Below, piece after piece: positions 1 to 5,126 of a stretch of DNA of 8,066 nucleotides. The stretch lies in the NCBI GenBank assembly GCA_019313725.1, contig JAFDAT010000197.1, positions 1-8,066 of the forward strand, written 5' to 3'. How positions within the stretch are numbered: the stretch's first letter is position 1; each line of letters opens with the position of its first letter. The stretch comes from Deltaproteobacteria bacterium (GTDB lineage Bacteria > Desulfobacterota > Desulfobacteria > Desulfobacterales > B30-G6). The notes below the pieces were generated by a model that saw only the letters and a list, made by a program, of their open reading frames with translations, was not told the DNA's origin and searched no databases. The translations under genes were made by a program, and so were the position numbers.

Positions 1-720
1 GGCAGGGTTGAGCAGATCTTTACCAATATCTTTAAGAAAGTGCATGTGGCAAGCCAGCACAGGAATGTTCAGCTTAAGTTCCGTAAGAAGGGTATTGACC
101 GCAGGCGTTATAGCCCGGCCGAGATCCCGCATAATTGCGCATGGGGCACCAAATTTTTGAACAACCTCGTGCAGGCACGGCAGAATCGCCTCGCTATGTT
201 CGGTTGGTATTTTCCAAGAACCGAGCACCCATCGACGCCATCCAGCCAGTGCCACCAGCAGTGTTCCTCGGCCATCCTCACCGGTAGCGTCGATGTGCAG
301 GGGCCAGCCGCCGTCGGAGTTCAATGTGTCTCGAAGCTGTTCAATATGTTTGTCGTGTAGTGTCCAAAGATAACCGAGAAAGAGTTTTGTCAGATTACTT
401 ATTGTACCTGAAGATAGCTGTATGCCGTGTTCGTGAAGAACCAATTCGCGGATCTCTTCACGCTGACGACGATGGACAAATCGTTGAAGTCCAACGAAGG
501 TCATCACGTCGTATCCGATTGTTTTTCCTGGAATGATGTACCTTGCAAGTGAGTTGGCACGCCGGATAACAAGCTGTCCTGAGTCAAGACGGCATCTATT
601 CGCACAGACATGAATGGTCTCACGAATTTCAAATTGCCCGTGGCTTATAGTTCTGCCATGATGAGGGGTTGTTTTCTGAACGTGCCATGGGCCTCGACAA
701 ATCGGGCATTTATTTCTCAT
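1..720 (-). CDS. Zinc-ribbon, DDE-transposase-like protein (3' end outside window)
   Basis: This open frame of 240 codons starts at ATG 720-718 and runs off the left edge without a stop. Visible parts, in order, are a Cys4 zinc-ribbon-like motif (CPIC at residues 5-8, with C39 and C43), a helix-turn-helix-like stretch around residues 96-118 (GIQLSSGTISNL), and a possible RNase H-fold core. In that core, D144 in LHIDATGEDG and D199 in AIMRDLGRA are candidates for the first two acidic residues of a DDE transposase; the third would lie outside the window. The ATG overlaps the stop of the upstream gene (ATGA), which implies translational coupling. The region is AT-richer than the genes to the right, consistent with a mobile element. 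I could not assign a named IS family. Transposase function is inferred from layout and motifs. A domesticated DDE-fold protein is the alternative. Confidence 0.68.
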   Translation of the reverse strand, partial: MRNKCPICRGPWHVQKTTPHHGRTISHGQFEIRETIHVCANRCRLDSGQLVIRRANSLARYIIPGKTIGYDVMTFVGLQRFVHRRQREEIRELVLHEHGIQLSSGTISNLTKLFLGYLWTLHDKHIEQLRDTLNSDGGWPLHIDATGEDGRGTLLVALAGWRRWVLGSWKIPTEHSEAILPCLHEVVQKFGAPCAIMRDLGRAITPAVNTLLTELKLNIPVLACHMHFLKDIGKDLLNPA

Positions 721-1415
721 GGCTTCAAGCGTTTCGAGCCCGACTCCACTATTTTTTTTTCGGGGGCTATGCCGTATTGGATGAATACTTGTTCGACTTG
801 CTTGGCAGTAATGGAGATTCCCCGAAAGGAAAGTCGATTAGCAACCACGGATGGAGCGATACGTACCCGGCTTGCATGTATAGCCTCAATAAGTACTTCA
901 ATAACTGTTGTGACGGATATCGAAGTGATTTCTCTGAAATTGCTTGATGCTTTCTTTCGTCTTTTGGCTACTTGTAAAGCAGCTTTATCGGGATCTACAC
1001 CGACATATACAAATACTTTTTCCAACCGTTGCCTGATCACATGATGTTCGCGTACCAGATTAAGCAATGTATTGTGAATTCGTATACGTAAAATATGATT
1101 CAATTCCAGATGGGTAAAGCCTGCTAAAGATCTGTCAACCAATTCAACAATTGTTGACTTTAATGTGCCATACTGAGAAAATCCGACGCTTTGATGAAAC
1201 CACAGGCCGTGATTGTCAAACTGTGGGATATGAGCAAGCGTGTAGTATCTACCGGTATGAGTGTAGCTGGATAGATAACTAACTTCTTTAAGGCGCCTGA
1301 AAATGCTCATGCGGGATTTTGTTTTGAGCGTTTTAAAGAGGGCATTCATATCTACAACTTTAAACCTTAGAAAGAGTCTTTGTAGGGCTTTGTCCGAACC
1401 GGCTTTATCAATCAT
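717..1415 (-). CDS. Winged-helix-like DNA-binding protein paired with the DDE-like protein
   Basis: This gene encodes 232 residues from ATG 1415-1413. The N-terminal third (about residues 10-60) contains MSIFRRLKEVSYLSSYTHTG followed by RYYTL, which reads as a recognition helix plus wing. The middle (about 75-135) has a second region resembling a winged helix, including FSQYGTLKSTIVELVDRS and LNHILRIRIHNTLLNLVRE. The C-terminal part is basic (KRRKKASS) and ends in a possible third helical domain. I know this type of protein as a conserved hypothetical next to zinc-ribbon DDE-like proteins. The start at 1415 is preferred because AGGTG lies 4 bases upstream and because the longer frame, beginning at 1490, would overlap the -35 box of a strong promoter. 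The stop overlaps the next ATG (ATGA). It is probably an autoregulator or an accessory DNA-binding subunit of the element. No catalytic motif is visible. Confidence 0.65.
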   Translation of the reverse strand: MIDKAGSDKALQRLFLRFKVVDMNALFKTLKTKSRMSIFRRLKEVSYLSSYTHTGRYYTLAHIPQFDNHGLWFHQSVGFSQYGTLKSTIVELVDRSLAGFTHLELNHILRIRIHNTLLNLVREHHVIRQRLEKVFVYVGVDPDKAALQVAKRRKKASSNFREITSISVTTVIEVLIEAIHASRVRIAPSVVANRLSFRGISITAKQVEQVFIQYGIAPEKKIVESGSKRLKP

Positions 1416-1423
1416 AGGGCACC

Positions 1424-1564
1424 TGATACAATGAGGACTTAATGAGTTAAAAACAATCACCATTGTATCCCAAATGTATCTGGGAGTCAAGTGCCGATTA
1501 AATAAAATCAGTAGGTTACAAACTTACATCTTTAATTTTCGAGAAAAAAATGATACAATGAGGA
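1424..1564. repeat. GATACAATG repeats around the element promoter (candidate operators)
   Basis: GATACAATG occurs on the plus strand at 1425-1433 and 1552-1560, and in inverted form (CATTGTATC) at 1461-1469. A 7-of-9 match, AAATGTATC, lies at 1472-1480, 11 bases (about one helical turn) from the inverted copy. The two direct copies extend to an identical 14-mer, TGATACAATGAGGA, at 1424-1437 and 1551-1564. The inverted arms at 1425-1433 and 1461-1469 bracket the expected transcription start. They could be operators for the winged-helix protein, transposase binding sites near the element end, or both. Confidence 0.55.
1462..1490 (-). promoter_or_regulatory. Sigma70-type promoter of the element's two-gene operon
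   Basis: On the minus strand, TTGACT (1490-1485) is separated by exactly 17 bases from TACAAT (1467-1462), a near-consensus -35/-10 pair. Transcription would begin near 1455, about 40 bases before ATG 1415. The spacer contains an inverted pair, CCCA/TGGG, and the -10 is embedded in the repeated word GATACAATG, so repressor binding here would block the polymerase. Confidence 0.7.
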
Positions 1565-1820
1565 TGATTCTTTAGACTAATTCTATTTTGTTATCAGATA
1601 GTTATAGAATCCAACTAAAGATTGACCCTGTGGACCCTGTGGGTTTTAAGTGTTACGTTTTAGGTGGCCCTCCTCTGGCGGTCAACTGTCTGTAGGTTAA
1701 AATACAATCAATTACGCCCGAAGGGCAAATGACGTGCAATAGCATAAATAACTGCCAAAGGTATAATAACACCCAGAAAATTACCAGTGAAGTGAAAATT
1801 ACGATCTCGGACCGAATTAA
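1491..1820. other. Gene-free AT-rich stretch between the element genes and the broken kinase
   Basis: I see no convincing gene here on either strand. It holds one GATACAATG copy (1552-1560), a tandem GACCCTGTG pair (1624-1641), the related words TTTTAAGTG (1644-1652) and TTTTAGGTG (1658-1666), a small GCCC-GAA-GGGC hairpin (1716-1726) and a perfect TATAAT (1762-1767) without a good -35. The outer end of the insertion element should lie here. I could not fix its terminal repeat or a target duplication because the other end is outside the window. Confidence 0.5.
1624..1641. repeat. Tandem duplication of GACCCTGTG
   Basis: Two perfect 9-base copies lie head to tail (1624-1632 and 1633-1641) in the gene-free AT-rich stretch. 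They sit just before the TTTTA(A/G)GTG pair and a segment containing GGTGGCCCTCC, so they may belong to a compound transposon end. Confidence 0.6.
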
Positions 1821-2342
1821 ATGATACTGATACTGTCATCCCGCTTCGAGGGTGAAACCCGGGATGTCGCCCGATTTCATGCCTGTGTTGCCAGGGAGGT
1901 GACGGCTTCCGGCAACCCGGTCCGCGCGCCTGCCTGCATCCTGTCGGGTGGGGAAACCACAGTAACCCTTACCGGGAAAGGGCTCGGTGGGCGCAACCAG
2001 GAGTTCGCACTGGCATCTGTTTCGGCATTGGGGGGCACAGAGGACATCGTGCTGCTTTCGGCCGGGACGGATGGTACCGACGGCCCCACCGATGCTGCCG
2101 GTGCTATAATGGACAGTACGACTTTTGAAAGAGCCGGCGCAAAAGGTCTTGACCCGGCGGCGTATCTTGAAAACAACGATGCCTACAATTTTTTCGATCC
2201 GTTGGGCGACTTGTTCAAAACCGGGCCGACGCAGACCAATGTAATGGATCTGAGGATTATACTGATAAGGATTAATTATGCGAGCAGTCGTACAGAGGGT
2301 GACCGAAAGTTCGGTGTCCGTGGAGGGCAGCGTTGTCGGTAG
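1821..2342 (+). pseudogene. Glycerate 2-kinase fragment (C-terminal MOFRL domain only)
   Basis: The translated frame matches the C-terminal third of glycerate 2-kinases of the GckA/TtuD (MOFRL) type, which phosphorylate D-glycerate to 2-phosphoglycerate in the cytoplasm. Visible family motifs are GGETTV (residues 43-48), GRNQEF (57-62), SAGTDGTDGPTDAAGA (80-95) and TGPTQTNVMD (134-143). Full-length members are roughly 420-450 residues. Here homology begins abruptly at about residue 3 (ILSSRFEGETR), directly after an in-frame TAA at 1818-1820, and the N-terminal nucleotide-binding domain is absent. The 3' end is also odd: the frame runs through the family's expected end (around DLRIILI) and 65 bases into dtd, while tandem stops TGATAA sit at 2263-2268 in the +1 frame. 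This suggests a small indel. Because the fragment lacks its N-terminal domain, I treat it as a dead remnant even though it is open. The insertion element upstream is the likely cause. Confidence 0.85.
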
Positions 2343-2733
2343 AATCAGTAAGGGCCTGCTCGTGCTGCTGGGCGTGGCCAGAGAGGACGAACCATCCGAT
2401 GCGGATTATCTGGCCGACAAAATAGCCAACCTGCGGATTTTTGAAGATGATGACGGCAGGATGAACCGGTCTCTCCTGGACACGCGAGGTGAAATGCTGG
2501 TGGTGTCGCAGTTTACGCTTTTAGGGGATTGCCGCAAAGGGCGGCGGCCATCGTTTATACAGGCTGCCCGGCCCGAAGTGGCGGAAAGGTTATACGCACA
2601 TTTTACGGGCGCCGTCCGCAAAAAGGGGCTGCATGTGGCAACCGGACAATTCCAGGCCATGGTGGCGGTGACGCTGGTCAATGACGGTCCGGTGACCCTG
2701 GTTCTCGATTCCCCGGAAAAGGCGGTTGCATGA
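2278..2733 (+). CDS. dtd: D-aminoacyl-tRNA deacylase
   Basis: This is a complete 151-residue Dtd protein, the usual length for the family. Dtd hydrolyses the ester bond between a D-amino acid (or misloaded glycine) and tRNA, and so proofreads chirality in the cytoplasm; the active enzyme is a homodimer. The start MRAVVQRV is typical. Both signature motifs are present: SQFTLLGDCRKGRRPSF (about residues 77-93), which contains the SQFTL catalytic motif, and NDGPVTLVLDS (about 135-145), which contains the Gly-Pro motif that excludes L-amino acids. AAGG about 8 bases upstream of ATG 2278 supports the start. The gene begins inside the open tail of the glycerate kinase remnant, and its stop overlaps the next ATG (ATGA). 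With its original upstream neighbour broken, expression may depend on a promoter near the element junction. Confidence 0.96.
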   Translation: MRAVVQRVTESSVSVEGSVVGRISKGLLVLLGVAREDEPSDADYLADKIANLRIFEDDDGRMNRSLLDTRGEMLVVSQFTLLGDCRKGRRPSFIQAARPEVAERLYAHFTGAVRKKGLHVATGQFQAMVAVTLVNDGPVTLVLDSPEKAVA

Positions 2734-3992
2734 GCCGGGCCTTGCCTTGCCGGCGAAGGTACAGGGGTGACCGATATCGGTTTTCGAAATCTGTGGCCCT
2801 TCTCATTTTTTGCTGGATGTTCTGGGCACCTTTGGCTTCGGGCCTGTCCGACCGGGCATTTTCCGGTCTGACGGATTTACTGGGCCCCCGGGATGCTGCC
2901 ATGGTAGCGGCTGCGGATGGAAGGATCCTGTTTGCCCACAACCCGGAAATCGAGCTTGTGCCGGCCTCCACCATAAAGATCCTCACAGCCCTTGCCGCCT
3001 TTCATTACCTGGGACCGGATTTCAGGTTCACCACCGGTTTCTACCTGGCGAATGACGGGAGTCTTAAAATTAAGGGGCAGGGGGACCCGCTGCTGATTTC
3101 GGAAATCGTCCGCGAGATTGCAGCAACCCTGGCAGGGGAACTGAACGGGTCCGAACGCAGGTTGAACCACATTATTCTGGACAACACATTTTTTGATACA
3201 CCCATATCCATTCCGGGTGTTTCCGACTCTTCAGAGCCTTTTGATGCCCCTGTCGGGGCGTTGTGTGTCAATTTCAACACGGTCAATTTCAAGCAGCACC
3301 AGGGGACCTATATCAGTGCGGAACCACAGACACCGCTCATACCCATGGTGCTGCCCGGCATCGAGGCGTCGGGTCTTCAGAAAGGCAGGATCACGCTTTC
3401 ACACCAACAGGATGAGATCACCTATTATGCGGGCTATCTTTTCAAGTATTTTCTCGAAGCATCGGGTTTTTCGTTTGCCGGCCAAATAAAAATCGAGCCC
3501 GTCTTGTCCCAGGACCGGCTTGTTTTAGAATATCGTTCCAGGTTCACCCTGGAGCAGATCGTGGCCAGGATGCTTGAATATTCCAACAATTTCATGGCTA
3601 ACCAGATTTTTTTGCGCACAGGTGCCCGGCAGCATGGTGCCCCGGGTAGGCTGGAAAACGGCGCCCAGGCGGTACAAGCGTATGCGCGGAACGAACTCGG
3701 GCTTGACCGCGTCGCCGTGGCAGAAGGATCCGGTATTTCGCGGTTGAACAGAGTCTCAGCCCGGCAGATGCTGGCCGTGCTGGAAGCCTTCGAACCCCAT
3801 CACGCCCTCATGAAAAGCAAGGATGGGCATTTTTTTAAAACCGGCCATCTGAGAGGTATCCGTAGCCAGGCAGGCTACTATCGGGTCCCGGAAAAGGGTC
3901 TGTACCGGTATGTGATTCTGTTGAACACACCCGGAAAATCGATGCATCCTGTTTTAAAAAGACTTCTGCAGGTTTTTCAAGACGGCCGTTGA
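2730..3992 (+). CDS. dacB: PBP4-type D-alanyl-D-alanine carboxypeptidase/endopeptidase (peptidase S13)
   Basis: This 420-residue exported low-molecular-weight penicillin-binding protein trims or cuts peptidoglycan cross-links in the periplasm. All three serine-penicillin-binding motifs are visible: SxxK at S80-T-I-K83 (nucleophile S80), SxN at S285-N-N287 and KTG at K370-T-G372. The GSGISRLNRVS block (about 333-343) is typical of S13 enzymes. The long gap between SxxK and SxN reflects the inserted domains of PBP4, shorter here than in E. coli DacB (about 477 residues). The N-terminus has a long Arg-rich region and then a hydrophobic segment (about 20-38) ending in PLASG, which reads as a Sec signal peptide. 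ATG 2730 overlaps the dtd stop by four bases, indicating coupling. Both gene products deal with D-amino acid chemistry, which may explain the pairing. The symbol is given by family, not by proven function. Confidence 0.93.
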   Translation: MSRALPCRRRYRGDRYRFSKSVALLIFCWMFWAPLASGLSDRAFSGLTDLLGPRDAAMVAAADGRILFAHNPEIELVPASTIKILTALAAFHYLGPDFRFTTGFYLANDGSLKIKGQGDPLLISEIVREIAATLAGELNGSERRLNHIILDNTFFDTPISIPGVSDSSEPFDAPVGALCVNFNTVNFKQHQGTYISAEPQTPLIPMVLPGIEASGLQKGRITLSHQQDEITYYAGYLFKYFLEASGFSFAGQIKIEPVLSQDRLVLEYRSRFTLEQIVARMLEYSNNFMANQIFLRTGARQHGAPGRLENGAQAVQAYARNELGLDRVAVAEGSGISRLNRVSARQMLAVLEAFEPHHALMKSKDGHFFKTGHLRGIRSQAGYYRVPEKGLYRYVILLNTPGKSMHPVLKRLLQVFQDGR

Positions 3993-4009
3993 ACTTCTAT
4001 GGTACCTGT

Positions 4010-4080
4010 ATGGAATAGGGAAACAAAGCTTTGATCAACCCGCCGCATTCAAGTCTCGGTTGATTTTTTTTGTATTCCAT
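4010..4080 (+). terminator. Nested intrinsic terminator after the dacB-like gene
   Basis: An inner stem ATCAACC (4034-4040) / GGTTGAT (4058-4064) with a 17-base loop runs into eight T's (4064-4071). An outer perfect 8-base pair, ATGGAATA (4010-4017) / TATTCCAT (4073-4080), encloses it. The inner part fits a rho-independent terminator for the dtd-dacB operon, although the loop is long and the stem AT-rich. The outer arms are unusual and could form an alternative fold. Confidence 0.6.
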
Positions 4081-4122
4081 GTCGTTATATATTTTGTGGG
4101 TTGCAGCATTTTTAAGGTGCGA

Positions 4123-4134
4123 TGCGATATCGCA
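4123..4134. promoter_or_regulatory. Perfect 12-base palindrome TGCGATATCGCA upstream of the DUF362 gene
   Basis: This fully symmetric 12-mer lies 44 bases before ATG 4179, in the leader of the redox cluster. With no loop it cannot make a good hairpin, so a dimeric repressor or activator site is the better reading. Weak promoter candidates nearby are TTGATT (4060-4065) with TTATAT (4085-4090) and TTGCAG (4101-4106) with GATATC (4126-4131). In the second case the palindrome would cover the -10. Confidence 0.4.
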
Positions 4135-4178
4135 GCCCCATCATTTTATTATTTCAAGGGATTTTTAAAGGTGGCATC

Positions 4179-5126
4179 ATGAATACAGAAAAACAACTAA
4201 CCCGAAGAGAATCCATTAAAAAATTATTGCGCATATGGAGCGGTCTTTCCCTGGGAGGGACAGCCGTTCTGTCTTTGCAGCGCCCCAGACCTTCCCTGGC
4301 TGCTGGTGATGCACCCAAATTTCTGGTCGACGGTGTCGGCCGGACAGAAGGCTATTCCGTCAATGCCCTGACCCGAAAAATCTTCGAAGCCGTGGGGGGC
4401 ATGGGAAAATTTGTCTCTAAAGGGGATGTGGTGGCCATAAAACCCAACATATCCTGGGCGCGAGCCCCGCATCTGGCGGCCACGACGAATCCAGAGGTGC
4501 TGGAGGCCGTCATCGAGCTCTGCCAGGAGGCCGGCGCCAAAAAAGTGCGCATTGTCGACCACACTATTCACGGGGCCAAACGTTGTTTTGCCGTTACCGG
4601 TGCAGGAATGGTGGCCAAAAATACAGGCGCGGACCTGGTTCATCCCCGCTCATCCCTCATGCGCGACATGAAACTGGGGGGGAACCGTCTGGATGTGTGG
4701 CCCGTTTTCAAACCCGTGGTGGAGGCGGACACGCTGATCAACCTGCCGGTGGCCAAAGTGCACGGTTTGAGCGGCCTTACCCTGGGAATGAAAAACTGGA
4801 TCGGTGCCGTGGGCGGGCGCAGAAACGCCCTGCACCAGGATATTCATCAGACCATCGTCGATCTGGAGCATTTTTTTAAACCCGATATCATCCTGATCGA
4901 CGCCACGCGGGTTATGATCCGCAACGGACCCTCGGGCGGCAGCACCGCGGACGTGGCCATCATGAACCGTCTCATTCTGAGTAACGACCCGGTTGCCGCC
5001 GATGCCAGGGCTGCGCGGCTGTTCGACAAAAAACCGGAAAGAATCGGCTTTATCCAACTCGGTCAGAAACAGGGCCTCGGCGTCTATGACACGGCGATTT
5101 CCAGGCATCTGGAGGTGGCTGTTTGA
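4179..5126 (+). CDS. Tat-exported DUF362 family protein
   Basis: The protein has 315 residues from ATG 4179. This start is chosen because AAAGGTGG (4168-4175 region) lies just upstream and because it puts the export signal at the N-terminus; an ATG at 4122 would add 19 residues with no ribosome site. The signal has twin arginines (T8-R9-R10-E-S-I-K-K), a hydrophobic core (about 20-33) and LAAGDA (40-45) as a probable cleavage region, so a folded, possibly cofactor-bearing protein goes to the periplasm. The DUF362 core includes VAIKPNISWARAP (85-97), NPEVLEAVIELCQEAGAKKV (104-123) and NLPVAKVHGLSGLTLGMKNW (188-207). The C-terminal ferredoxin domain found in some DUF362 proteins is absent and only two cysteines remain (C115, C136). 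The biochemical role of the family is not settled. The stop overlaps the TTG start of the polyferredoxin gene, so the two are probably made together. Confidence 0.88.
   Translation: MNTEKQLTRRESIKKLLRIWSGLSLGGTAVLSLQRPRPSLAAGDAPKFLVDGVGRTEGYSVNALTRKIFEAVGGMGKFVSKGDVVAIKPNISWARAPHLAATTNPEVLEAVIELCQEAGAKKVRIVDHTIHGAKRCFAVTGAGMVAKNTGADLVHPRSSLMRDMKLGGNRLDVWPVFKPVVEADTLINLPVAKVHGLSGLTLGMKNWIGAVGGRRNALHQDIHQTIVDLEHFFKPDIILIDATRVMIRNGPSGGSTADVAIMNRLILSNDPVAADARAARLFDKKPERIGFIQLGQKQGLGVYDTAISRHLEVAV
5111..5125 (+). promoter_or_regulatory. Shine-Dalgarno GGAGG and TTG start of the polyferredoxin gene
   Basis: GGAGG (5111-5115) stands 7 bases before TTG 5123-5125, inside the last codons of the DUF362 gene. 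The TTG overlaps the TGA stop at 5124-5126. This ideal spacing decides the non-ATG start; no ATG in this frame lies near it. Confidence 0.75.

Noticed and set aside
610..1044. Plus-strand open frame of 144 codons (and another at 40-360)
   Set aside because: They lie antisense to the two element genes, have no recognisable motifs or ribosome sites, and the minus-strand proteins have clear domain-like structure.
1416..1490. Longer N-terminus for the winged-helix protein starting at ATG 1490
   Set aside because: It would overlap the -35 and -10 boxes of the TTGACT-N17-TACAAT promoter and has no ribosome site; ATG 1415 has AGGTG upstream.
1762..1767. Perfect TATAAT as an outward promoter driving dtd
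   Set aside because: No acceptable -35 is found 15-19 bases upstream, so it is left as a note only.
4122..4178. ATG 4122 as start of the DUF362 gene
   Set aside because: There is no ribosome site before it and it overlaps the palindrome; ATG 4179 has AAAGGTGG and gives a proper twin-arginine signal.
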